Positions 44,051 through 55,020 of a stretch of 64,000 nt of DNA are shown here, piece by piece. The notes beneath the pieces are model-generated. The model ran no database searches and was not told the DNA's origin. It saw nothing but the letters and a program-made list of their open reading frames with translations. Source of the stretch: Sclerotiophoma versabilis (lineage: Eukaryota > Ascomycota > Dothideomycetes > Pleosporales > Didymellaceae); contig JAAROD010000095.1 of the NCBI GenBank assembly GCA_012274445.1, positions 496,001 to 560,000 on the forward strand, in the 5' to 3' direction. Position 1 is the first letter of the stretch; each line of letters begins with the position of its first letter. The translations under genes were made by a program, and so were the position numbers.

Positions 44051-44796
44051 ATGGCAAGTGCTCCCTTCCTCGCATTTTACCTTACTAACAAGAAGGTATA
44101 TAGTCTGACTCCGACGTCCTCCTAGATATTCTAGGACCACCACCAAAGCCCCATTGCGCTTTTGGCATTGCCTGCGACTCGCGTCCGGAAGGACAAGAAA
44201 GAGGTCCGGACATTTGCACCTGGTGCAAGAACATGAGCTTTGATGCTCTATACGAGCAAGCAGCGTCTCATACTTACAGACGCCCTCTGAATCGTCTCAT
44301 TGACGCTTACATGCACCAACTTGAACATGACAGTAATGAACGTATCCGCAAAGGATGGTCCCCACTCTGCGCCTGTAAGGATCCGGAATACCGTTTCGAC
44401 GCGTGGCGGCGCAGCTTCAATCCTCGAGACGCGCGCCTGTGTGGCACAGTGCGCCATCGCGGTCAGCTCTGCACGCGCTGCTACCAGAAGGCTCAAGAGC
44501 AGAATTGCTCTTGGCTCACAGAATTCGATGGAGACAGACTTGGATTTCCATGCGTTTTCGAAGACTTACGGCTTAATAGGCCAATCGATCGCAACTGGAG
44601 AACTGGGCCGTTGGATGAACAAGGGAAACCAGATCCACACTGGGAGAAGGACCCACGGAGGCATGGCCGATGTGGTAGGAGGAGACAGAGAAATAGCCTG
44701 TGTCAGCGATGCTTCAACCGGATGTGCGAAATCAGAGGGTTTGGAAGGTACTTTGATACTGAGTGGGGCACGCTACGCCGGGGCCTGGGGTTATGA
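44051..44796 (+). CDS. Cys-rich hypothetical protein, modules B1-B3
   Basis: The main exon is 44104-44796, open directly after an in-frame TAG and a strong intron end: branch site TACTAAC (44083-44089) and acceptor at 44102-44103. One model starts at ATG 44051-44053, followed at once by a 50-nt GC-AG intron with donor GCAAGT, giving 231 residues starting M-SDSDVLLD. A second model joins it to the upstream ORF. The peptide has three Cys modules: CAFGIAC with ICTWC; LCACKDPEYRF, WRRS, then VRHRGQLCTRC; and PCVFEDLRL, then RCGRRRQRNSLCQRC ending GFGRYF. The second and third repeat the pattern of the upstream ORF. Arg-rich; no signal peptide; unknown function. Confidence 0.55.
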
Positions 44797-45403
44797 CCAC
44801 GCTCATGGACGACGTTGGGGAGTGGTGTCTGTACGCTTCGGCATAGCAAGAAGAGACAACATGCATCCAACGTTGGAGGTACGGCCAAGTAAAGGGCATC
44901 GAGTTGTTTCTTCAATATCTTTTTCTCGCTCAACCTATAACCTCAAACTCGAATACCTCCGAATTCGACTTCGATGCTCAAGTCCTGTCCAGAAGTTCAT
45001 GATCGCGCGACGAAAGTGACGTCAGAGACTGAAGATGATGTAAAGACCTCCTGACTGTGGGTTTTGAACGTCGAAACGTTCTTCAGATTATGATAGGGAT
45101 GGAGATTGCGGCACTACGTTCAGCTAGACAATAGAGGTCGGTGAGGCTGCCCTGTCGAAGGGATGGCAGTTGATGCATGGCAGAATGAGGCTAGTGCGGG
45201 GCTCGATTCGAACGCCTCTGACTCTCCGCCTTCGGCATCAATAAATATGAATGGACGACTCATCACAACCCTGCACCAGCAATTTCTCCGTCAATCCTCA
45301 TTATCCGAACGTGACTCACGTTTGTTTGCAGTACAAAGAGGCCAATTCGCCTTCACGGCTTGCTTGACAAGTTTTTTCTATACTCGACTGACTATAGGCC
45401 ACG
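44797..45403. promoter_or_regulatory. Promoter region of tryptophan synthase
   Basis: 607 bp between the Cys-rich ORF and the tryptophan synthase ATG. It contains the TGACTCA element described separately. Open frames in it are short and featureless. Confidence 0.55.
45312..45318 (+). promoter_or_regulatory. TGACTCA, putative Gcn4/CPC1 (general amino acid control) site
   Basis: A perfect seven-base match to the Gcn4/CPC1/CpcA binding consensus, in the extended palindromic setting CGTGACTCACG, 86 bp before the ATG of tryptophan synthase. TRP genes are classical targets of cross-pathway control in filamentous fungi, so both position and target fit. Confidence 0.72.
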
Positions 45404-47729
45404 ATGGAGCACATTAAGAAGACGTTTGCACAATGCAAGAAGGAGGGCAGGGTATGTTAATTGGCTTGATCCCCGCAGAACGAGTATTGACAATGGCATA
45501 GTCAGCCCTTGTCACGTATGTGACAGCAGGCTACCCCACTGCTCAAGAGACGCCCGACATTATGCTGGGCATGGAGGCTGGTGGCGCAGGTACGCAAGAC
45601 TCACACGAGCAGCAATTGCTTGAGAAGCAGCCAATTGACTTGTGCAGACATCATTGAACTTGGCATGCCCTTCACCGACCCCATCGCCGACGGCCCCACG
45701 ATCCAGACCGCAAACACCCAGGCTCTGAAGAACGGCGTCAACACCGGCGACGTTCTCCAGATGATCCGCGACGCGAGGAAGCGCGGCCTCAAGGCCCCCG
45801 TTATGCTCATGGGATACTATAACCCTCTGCTCAGCTACGGCGAGGAGAAGATGCTTCAGGATGCCAAGGAGGCAGGTGCCAACGGATTCATTATGGTCGA
45901 TCTGCCACCTGAGGAGGCTCTGCGCTTCAGGAACTTCTGCCGCAGCTACGGCCTCTCCTATGTTCCCTTGATCGCCCCGGCTACTTCGGAACACCGCATG
46001 CGCGTCCTGTGCCAGATCGCCGACTCGTTCATCTACGTTGTCTCCCGCATGGGCGTCACCGGTGCTTCTGGATCCATGAACGCTGCTCTTCCTCAGCTTC
46101 TGGAGCGCGTCCACAAGTACTCCGGCAACAAGCCCGCTGCTGTTGGTTTCGGTGTCAGCACTAGGGATCACTTCCTGAGTGTTGGTCAGATTGCAGAGGG
46201 TGTTGTCATTGGCAGTCAGATCATCAACGAGATTGCCAAGTCTGAACCCGGAACGGGTGCAAAGGCTGTCGAAAAATACTGCGACATGATTTGCGGTAAG
46301 AGCAGCCGCGAGACTACTCGCGAGGTTGGCATAGTCGAGGCCATTGACGGCGCCAAGGAGCCCACTGGTGTACACGTCGACAAGGTCATCACAGATGCCG
46401 ACACCCCTGATGGTCCTGGACTTGCCGATCAGCTGGAGGCTTTGAACGCCGATAGCGATGGCTTTGACGAGGAGCATGCGCTGCCTCCCCGCTTCGGTGA
46501 ATTTGGTGGTCAATACGTGCCTGAGTCGCTCATGGACTGTCTTTCCGAGCTTGAAAAGGGCTTCAATGCAGCCATTGAGGATCCCAAGTTCTGGGAAGAG
46601 TACCGATCGTATTACGATTATATGGGTCGTCCTGGACATTTGCATCTTGCAGAGCGTCTAACGGAGCATGCCGGAGGTGCGAACATCTGGTTGAAGCGTG
46701 AGGATCTGAATCACACCGGAAGCCACAAGATCAACAATGCGCTTGGACAGGTTCTAGTTGCTAGAAGACTTGGAAAGACCGAAATCATCGCCGAGACTGG
46801 AGCTGGTCAGCACGGTGTTGCGACTGCTACTGTCTGCGCCAAGTTCAACATGAAGTGTACCATCTACATGGGTGCTGAGGACGTCAGACGTCAAGCTTTG
46901 AACGTTTTCCGTATCAAGCTGCTCGGTGCTTCGGTTGTTGCTGTTGAGGCTGGCTCTCAGACCCTCCGTGACGCAGTCAATGAGGCTATGCGCGCCTGGG
47001 TCGTCAACCTTGACACCACTCACTACATCATCGGGTCCGCCATTGGTCCTCACCCGTTCCCTACCATCGTTCGTACCTTCCAGTCGATCATTGGTAACGA
47101 GACCAAGCAGCAGATGCAGGAAAAGCGCGGCAAGCTTCCTGATGCCGTTGTGGCCTGTGTTGGTGGTGGGTCTAACGCCGTCGGCATGTTCTACCCCTTT
47201 GCCAACGACCCTTCGGTCAAGCTTCTTGGTGTTGAGGCCGGTGGTGACGGTATTGACACCAACCGCCACAGCGCTACCTTGTCTGGAGGTACCAAGGGTG
47301 TGCTCCACGGAGTCCGCACCTACATTCTCCAGGACAAGCACGGACAGGTCAGTGAGACTCACTCTGTTTCCGCCGGTCTTGACTACCCTGGTGTCGGACC
47401 TGAGCTGGCCAGCTGGAAGGACAGTGAACGTGCTAAGTACATTGCTGCTACTGATGCTGAAGCTTTCATTGGCTTCCGTCTTGCGTCTCAGTTGGAGGGT
47501 ATCATCCCTGCGCTCGAGACTGCTCACGCTTTCTACGGTGCCATTGAGCTGGCTAAGACCATGGAAAAGGACCAGGATATCGTAATCTGTGTATCTGGTC
47601 GTGGTGACAAGGATGTGCAGAGTGTTGCTGAGGAGCTGCCCAAACTGGGCCCTAAGATCGGCTGGGACCTGAGGTGTAAGTGCTATTTGTCTTGACTATT
47701 GAACGATTTGCTAACAACGAATAGTCTAA
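45404..47729 (+). CDS. TRP5: Bifunctional tryptophan synthase (alpha-beta fusion)
   Basis: Four coding exons (45404-45451, 45502-45589, 45648-47675, 47725-47729) give 722 residues. The alpha domain (1 to about 265) cleaves indole-3-glycerol phosphate. ELGMPFTDPIADGP places the catalytic acids at Glu49 and Asp60, the numbering of bacterial TrpA. A linker of about 50 residues leads to the beta domain (from PPRFGEFGGQYVPE), which condenses indole with serine. Its PLP lysine is in HTGSHKINNALGQ (Lys406), and the phosphate loop is CVGGGSNAVGMF. This alpha-beta order is that of fungal TRP5/trp-3, last step of tryptophan synthesis in the cytosol. The last coding exon holds only five bases (TC plus TAA), adding the final Phe of WDLRF. 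A TGACTCA site upstream suggests amino-acid starvation control. Confidence 0.97.
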
Positions 47730-48385
47730 GAGCGTCGCTCCAAGACTTCCACAGCTCACTTTGGCAATCTTGCCAATTAACAGTCGTCAAGCCAACAGCA
47801 ACCTTGGATTTTAGACAGTAATGAAAACTACCTGTGTCCTCTCTATGACCTAGATCTTTCTCATAATCTTCACTGTTCGAAATCACTTACTGTGAGCCTT
47901 CACCGGCTTCAAACCGTGTGGCGTAAGCAAGTAACCGATCCAGAGCTGCTCGGTTACTTGCTTCAAATGCTGTGCATATGATTGGTTGCGCTGCGGAAGA
48001 CCCTCGGCAGCGGTTGAGTCGTGAGCTTTGACGTTTGCGACTCCAGTTTCCAAAAAAAACACGTCCGTCGCGCAAGAACAGCAAAGAACACACCTGTAAT
48101 CATCGGAGAAGGTGGATTGAAAGACTATGTGCTCACAGTAGCTATCGTAATTCACCTCGTATCAATGCTCTTGGTATTGCTCGTGGACGACCAGAGCGGG
48201 TAGAGCTACCCCGGGTCTCTAGGCGCGCTTCGATACAACCGAGGGTTATCTCCATCACTAGGAGGGGCGCTGGGAGTTGAGTTAGCGCCACTGGCATGCA
48301 CAACCGCCTACCATTGTTGTGTTAGCAACTTCCCTTCGATCCTTTTTTTTCAGATGTCCTGCCTTCTCCGCCTTGGACCTTTATA
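47730..48385. other. Intergenic between tryptophan synthase and the SDH flavoprotein gene
   Basis: 656 bp holding the TRP5 3' UTR and the promoter of the next gene. A T-rich tract (ccttttttttcag) lies about 40 bp before the SDH ATG. No supportable gene. Confidence 0.5.
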
Positions 48386-50444
48386 ATGCGGGTATTCGCG
48401 CGTGCTGTGCAGCAGCAGAGATTCAATGCTCGCAACTCGCTCCACCACCAGTCACGACTAAAACGTGGATTTGCATCTGTAAATACTAAGGGTGTCAAAG
48501 GGCTGACAGTAATCGATCATCACTATGAGTAAGATTCCGAAACTTGCCATGGATATGCTATGAATGCCGCTGACTGGCTTGGTTAAGCGCCCTAGTTGTA
48601 GGAGCAGGAGGCGCTGGTCTCCGCGCGGCTGTAGGCCTCACAGAATCCGGACTAAAGACAGCATGTGTATCGAAACTCTTCCCGACACGATCCCACACCG
48701 TCGCTGCGCAAGGAGGTATCAATGCCGCGCTCGGGAATATGACAGAAGACGACTGGCGCTGGCACATGTACGATACCGTCAAGGGGTCTGACTGGCTCGG
48801 CGATCAAGATGCAATCCATTACATGACCAAGGAAGCCATTCCCGCGGTTGTTGAGCTCGAGAACTACGGCATGCCATTTTCGAGAACGAACGAGGGGACA
48901 ATATATCAAAGAGCGCTGGGCGGGCAGAGCTTGAAATATGGCAAAGGTGGGCAGGCGTACAGGACAGCGTGCGCGAGTGATCGCACGGGGCATGCAATGT
49001 TACATACACTTTATGGACAGAGTCTGAAGGCTGGTGTGCAGTTCTTCATTGAATGGTTTGCGCTGGATCTCCTGATGAGCGAGGGGAAGTGTGTGGGTAT
49101 CACAGCATTGAATATGGAGGATGGCACGTGTCACCGCCTATTTGCTAAGAACACTGTTTTGGCTACTGGAGGTAAGTCAATCTGTGGAGATGCAAAGAGC
49201 AAGAATTGACGTTAGCAGGTTACGGGCGAGCGTACTTCAGCGCAACGAGCGCACATACAAGTACCGGCGACGGGAGTGCTATGGCTTCTAGAGCAGGATT
49301 ACCGCTTCAGGATATGGAGTTTGTACAGTTTCATCCTTCTGGTATCTACGGTGCAGGTGTTCTCATTACGGAAGGAGCGCGTGGCGAAGGCGGATACCTT
49401 CTCAACTCTGAAGGTGAACGGTTTATGGAGCGCTACGCGCCAACGGCCAAGGACCTTGCATCACGAGATGTTGTCTCACGGTCCATGAACCTTGAGATTA
49501 TTGAAGGTCGCGGCTGTGGTGATGGAAAGGACCACATTCATCTGCAGCTTTCACATCTGCCCAAGGAGATCATTCACGAGCGATTACCGGGTATCGCTGA
49601 AACAGCTGCGATCTTTGCAGGTATCGATATTACGAAGGAGCCCATTCCAGTGCTGCCGACAGTGCATTACTGCATGGGTGGTATCCCGACAAACTATCAT
49701 GGACAAGTCTTGGATGTTCAGGATGGAAAAGAGCAAGTCGTTGAAGGATTGTACGCTGCAGGTGAGGCAGCATGCGTCAGTGTGCACGGCGCAAACAGAC
49801 TTGGTGCAAACTCTCTGCTTGATATCGTGGTATTCGTATGTACCCACTTCATGTTCGTTGTCGCTCTAGTATTAATTTGCTTCTAGGGCCGAGCAACAGC
49901 CCTCCACATAGCCGATAATCACCTTCCTGGAGCAACCCATAACCCCTCAGAAAAGAACATCGGCCTTGACTCCATCAGCGAAATAACCACCTTCCTTGAT
50001 TCCGCCGGCTCGACATCCACCTCCTCTCTGCGCGGAGACATGCAAAACACAATGCAAAAAACCACTGCTGTGTTCCGAACCCAAGACTCCCTTGCCGAGG
50101 GCAATTCGAAACTATCCAGCATCGAATCATCCTTCAAGCGCGACTTACAAGTCACAGATAAATCGTTAATCTGGAACACGGATCTTGTAGAGACGTTGGA
50201 ACTGAGGAATCTATTGACGAATGCGGTCCAGACGAGTAAGGCGGCGTTGACACGGACGGAAAGTAGAGGTGCACATGCGAGAGATGATTATAAAGAGAGG
50301 GATGATAAAGAGTGGATGGTGCATAGTCTGACCTGGCAGAAGGGGGTTGGTGATGAGGTCAAATATGGGACGAGAGCGGTGACGATGACGACGTTGGATG
50401 AGAGCGAGTGTAAGAGTGTGCCACCTGTTAAGAGGAGTTACTAA
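48386..50444 (+). CDS. Succinate dehydrogenase flavoprotein subunit, divergent copy
   Basis: Four exons (48386-48528, 48588-49171, 49219-49835, 49887-50444) give 633 residues. A basic leader (MRVFARAVQQQRFNARNS...KRGFAS) looks like a mitochondrial presequence. YDALVVGAGGAGLRAA is the FAD dinucleotide fold. TRSHTVAAQGG carries the histidine that binds FAD covalently (about His84). FVQFHPSGIYGAG, RDVVSRS and PTVHYCMGGIPTNY form the succinate site. The end SLTWQKG...VPPVKRSY is the Sdh1 C-terminus. Catalytic residues appear intact, so it should work in complex II. Several positions that are nearly invariant differ, such as YRTACASDRTGHAM where a Cys usually follows YR, and FFIEWFALDLL. This suggests a second, faster-evolving SDH1 paralogue rather than the principal one; that is inference, since no other copy is in the window. 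Confidence 0.9.
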
Positions 50445-51600
50445 AGTTGTGGTTGTGGAATACATCCATGAATGCGACATTATCGAAGCTAGCTTGCTAG
50501 AGCGAAGAAGATGATGAGGAGCTAGAATTTGACCACCTCTTACGATTTTCCAGCTAGTCGCATCAACAGGAACAGTTTATGTTTCGCCCTCTGCAAACAC
50601 CCTCCATTTACAAGACGTCTGCAAAGCTTCTTGCATGCAAGTCCGATGACGACTGAGACGACAGATGTCAAGAAACCAATAAGGGTAAGGACAGCTTCCC
50701 GCGACCACCCAAAATCACCTGCAGAAATCGCGCCACGACCGAAACAACCCTGCTCTCCACCAACGGACAGTTTCCTAAGTTCAACTTCGCACTAAACACG
50801 GGGTTCGTAGCGGGCTAATATTAGGGATTGAGGGCTCAGTGCAATCGGAACTACTTGATCTGTTGACGAGCTGGAAGGACAGCATCACATCGGTAGCAAG
50901 CCAATAGAAATTCTGGGAGTATGTTGGGCTACATGTCACTCAGTGCAGTAGAGGGGCTTACTACTGACCTACGTTTTGAAGCAGTGGTAAGTGGAGCGTA
51001 CACTTCGGGCTTGCGTTTTCAGACCCGACCACTACCGGTAACACTAGACTGCAGTTATTGCAACACCAAAATCTATACCTTTGTAACTGCTGCACGCTAT
51101 GAGAAAAGGCTATGATCGATTCTGGAATACTCTAGCCTTGAAAACTAAGCCTAACCTTAAATCAACCCTAGCCTTGAATCAACTCTAACCCTAAGATTAA
51201 GTTGTGAACTTGTTAAGACCTTGTTAAGAATATCTTCTGAACACGTTCACAATGTAATAGGTCTTGGCATGGTCGGGTGGGTCGCAGATTGGTCCCTTCG
51301 GCCTTCAGCAATGGTGGGCCGAAATACAACCTGCGGTAAGTGCACTCGAAATCCCTGCGCTGCACCCACGCCTCGGTCCAACCTTTTACGGAGGTAGAGG
51401 GAACAGAGCGGAAGCGAGAGTCTGCGTCATGGGCTAATGTGCAGGTAGTAGAGAGGTTCTGCGCTCGATACTCAGGACAGTATCAACAAAAGTGAAAGAC
51501 AGTATCGACAACTTCGAATGCTGTAATTGACAAGACAACTACTTCAAGACATCAAACACGCCAATTCATACAAAGAAGGGTGCGCAGCACCCATCTATCC
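50445..51600. other. Intergenic between SDH gene and ppo gene (convergent 3' ends)
   Basis: 1.16 kb with no supportable gene. Open frames up to 88 codons are low-complexity. It includes a degenerate telomere-like CCTAA-rich tract and should hold the 3' UTRs of both flanking genes. Confidence 0.5.
51131..51200. repeat. Degenerate CCTAA-rich (telomere-like) tract
   Basis: CCTAACC, CCCTAGCC and CTAACCCTAAG units recur within 70 bp, with two copies of CTAGCCTTGAA. This resembles decayed CCCTAA telomeric repeats but no perfect tandem run is present. Confidence 0.45.
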
Positions 51601-54600
51601 TCACTCGTCATCCCAATTAACTTTTAGCGCTACACATTGTCAGTACTTTGTGATAGTCATTTCGTAGAATTGAGACTTACCACATGGGAACGGGAAATAC
51701 ATATCCCAGTTCTCTGTCAAATACGCATGATACGGGTACTTCTCATCCGGATACATCTTCTTCTCCACCTTAATCACCTTGCCCTGATCGCCTAGCGCGG
51801 GCCTCAAATTCTTCAACTTTGCAACCTCCTTCAGCATACATGTGAGCGTTACCTTAGCCATTGGCAGCCCCAAGCACTGGTGCGGTCCGTAGCCTAGGTG
51901 GATATAGCTGTCCATCGGCCTGTTGAGGTCGACTTCATCAGGATTGGGAAAGATGGCGGGGTCGTGTGATGCAGCACGCAAGTTGACGAAAATCTTGTCG
52001 CCAGCTTTAAGGTCGAGTGTGCGGCCAGAGTCGGTGATGGTGGTGCTTTTGGTGGCCTGTCGGATCACTGCTGTTTCGCCGGCAAGACGGGAACCTTCAA
52101 GGAGGTAGCGCTGGAGTTTCTGGAATGCGGCTTCGCTGTCGTCGTGCGCGAGTTTTTGGATGTCGGCCCAGTGCTTCTTGCCGGCGCCGAGAAGGTAGTA
52201 CTCGATCGTTTGACCGAATAGTTGACCCTGGTTCGAAACCATGCCGCCTGCTGTGCCGAGCATATGGCCCCAGACAAGTTTCTCAGGCTCAACGCCAGAC
52301 TTGAGGAGGCGCTCGATGAAGTGGATGCCGTAGCTCTTGAGTGCGGAGTCATTGGGCCAGATGGCTTGTGTGATCTTCGACAGTATGCCGGAATGTGCGA
52401 TGGCCTCCACGTTCTTAGCGACGACGTTCCCAAGCACCTCTGTGGCCTTGTGCGCCTTGAGATGCAAAGGGAAAGAACCGGCAGGGTCAACGTCGAAGAA
52501 GATGAGCGCAAAGACACCCGACATCATCAGATATAGCTCGGCCTCTGTGAAGATGCCATGTGGCCGCTTCTCTGTCTTGAGAGGCAGCATGAAGAGCTCA
52601 GCACAAAAATGCACGTGTGCGAGGTTGCCGACATCGCGAATGATATCGACTTGGTTAAAGTTGGCAATCTTTGCGCTCTTCTCTGCAAGTAGTTCGCGGG
52701 TCTTGGCAGTGTAGTAGCTGCGTACTTCCTTGTCCCAGTTGGCGACATACAACGCTTTCGAGACCATTGCACGCGACTCAGCGTTCTTTTTGCCATCGCC
52801 TGCGAGCATGAAGTCTCTTGATGCTGAGCCCATGATGTATTCCATAGCCGTGCCCCAAGTCACCTTGAAGGTCTCCTGGTTTTTCATGATCTCCGTCGCA
52901 ACCTTGTACTCCTTGACAAGCTGTGGATGAGAGCCTGTACTGGGCTTTGAAAAGTCGTAGAGCTTAGCCTTACCGATATCCTTGAGAGCCTCTTGCATGG
53001 CCGATGGGATGGTCAGTGGGTAATGTACGTATACACTGTTTGGCTTGAAGTGGTTGGGGAAGGCGTGAAGGAAGAGTTTGTAAAACACACAACCATTGTC
53101 AACGCCGGTGTCGAAGTTGACGAGCGAGTAACCCCAGTTCGTCAGCGTCCGTGGGTTGTAGTCGTTTGTGTAGAATCGGTCGCCGCGGACAAGAGCCACA
53201 GCATCAGACAGCACAGCACGTGAGACCGTGTACGGAGGTGTCAGACCGGAACCAGGTGCCATAGCTTGCTTTGCATCTTCGACTACAATACCAGGGTAGA
53301 TTTCAACTTTGTCTGGATGGCCGTACAGGTGCTTGAGCTGCTGTTGCACGTATTTGTCGCTGGTGATGTCCTCGAAAGTTCTGTGCGGCTCCAGGTGGAA
53401 GTACTTCCTAAACTCGTTCAAGGAGCCCAAGTTCCATTTTCGCGCCTGTTCAATGCCCATAACTTCGATGGCACGGAAGACTGCTGGAACTCTGTTCGGA
53501 CCGAAAGAGTTGGCACAGTCTTCGATACTAGAAGTGAGGATGTTGACGAGGTCGTCATCGGGCAACTTGCCATCAGCGTTCCGCTTCAAATTCGCGAAGT
53601 TACGGTCCGATGGATTCGCCTTGTAATCTTTCTTGTAATACTCGTGAAGTTTGTCGACAAAATCCTGCCTTGTCAACTTTTGCGGATCAAAGTCCTCACC
53701 GAACACTTCCTCCATAATTTCTCTTGTCCATTTCTCATCGCGGTCAGAAACAGTAGAATGCCACCTGTAGACCAGGTTAAACTCGGCAGAGACTTGGTTG
53801 CCAACACCCATGGGGAGGTCCTTTACTTCAGCACGAGGGTTGAGCTGCCAGTTGCTGTCGGTCCGGTTGAGATCCAGAATGGTGCGGACATAGTCAATGA
53901 GAATGATGTTGACGTATAGACCGCACGTAATGAGACGACCGGTCTGAAACAGGTCGTTATCAAACTTAATCCAAGACGCTCTCCACTTTGCCATGGCCTT
54001 TTCATCCTTCTCCTTGTCTCCAGTGGATGTAGGAGGCTCCGTAGATGGTTTGGTAAAACGCCCTAGCTCGTTAATGGTTGCCAGGTTCTCCACAACGTGG
54101 TTATGGAAACGATTAAACATGATCAGGATCGCACCGACGCCAGGAGGGAAGAATAGCAGTCTGTTCTCAGAGAAACAGTCTGGTTGGATCTTTCCGTCTT
54201 TGAACGTCCGCATTTTGTCCTGTTCCACCTGATTGCTTCCGTACAGAGGGGCTAGATCTAAGTACGAACTTGTCAGCGAGTTGGCGTCAAGGCCATCCTC
54301 AGTGTGCTCTGTACGGAAGCAGTCATGAATGATGATGGACGCAATATAAAATAGCATACTCGAGATCCTGTTCGGATGTAGCTCGGCATGCTTTCTGGTC
54401 ATGATGCTGTCAAATACAACGCCGGCGTCGGGCCTTGCAGGCGTCTGCATCATGGAGGGCTTGACTGTCCTGGCGTAGGGAGTCCCCGCGGCACCGAGCT
54501 GGGGGTGAATCAAACTGTTATTGGACCCGTCCGCAGACCTGTACTGGTACTTCGCTCCAAGGTATGACTGTGGTGGGTGCTCCAGATCATTCCAGAGTTG

Positions 54601-55020
54601 TGTGACGAATGTGTTGGTTAATTGATCTCGCATTTTCGAGCCGTCCGGAAGTGCTGCTGCTGTCCGGATGAGACCTTCCATGAGGTAGGTCTTGTCGTCT
54701 GTGTATCCGCCCATCATCTTGTCCTTTTGTATCTCGAGCAATGTTTTCGCGTTGTCAGCGCCAAGATATGATAGATCACTCAGACCGTCCGCAATCTTCT
54801 TGAGAATGGTAGGGTCGTCTTCAGGTGCAATCTTTGAGCCATCTCCTGTGTCTGGAACGGGCGCTGCCGCTGCGCCCACAAGACCGGCCATCTTTTTGAA
54901 AGGTCCACCGAGCGCGTTTCTCAGCTTGGTCAACTCAGACGGCTCTGCGGCCTTTGGTAGCGGTTTGCCGGTCCTGGTGTCGACGTGTGCGTCCCAGACG
55001 GCTTTTGCTTCTGCAGCCAT
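51601..55020 (-). CDS. ppoA: Psi-factor-producing oxygenase (Ppo): fatty-acid dioxygenase fused to P450
   Basis: Exons 51681-55020 and 51601-51629 give 1122 residues. The 51-nt intron just before the end removes an apparent stop, so the C-terminus is FPFPCALKVNWDDE. The N-terminal half is an animal-haem-peroxidase-type dioxygenase: SIIIHDCF (distal His), FNRFHNHVVENL, and YRWHSTVSDRDEKW with the catalytic Tyr and proximal-His region. The C-terminal half is a P450: VSNQGQLFGQ (the Asn-Gln motif of diol synthases), EGSR (ExxR), and GYGPHQCLG with haem-ligand Cys about 1049. The intact cysteine excludes the PpoC/10R-DOX type. Ppo enzymes convert linoleic or oleic acid to 8-hydroperoxide and then diols, oxylipins that balance sexual and asexual sporulation and affect secondary metabolism. 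5,8- versus 7,8-diol specificity cannot be read by eye. Confidence 0.93.

Noticed and set aside
45560..46645. 361-codon open frame on the minus strand
   Set aside because: It lies entirely antisense to the conserved tryptophan synthase exon and results from that gene's codon use.
46754..47527. 257-codon open frame on the minus strand
   Set aside because: Antisense to the tryptophan synthase beta domain; low-complexity.
53266..53919. 217-codon open frame on the plus strand
   Set aside because: Antisense shadow of the Ppo dioxygenase domain; no independent features.
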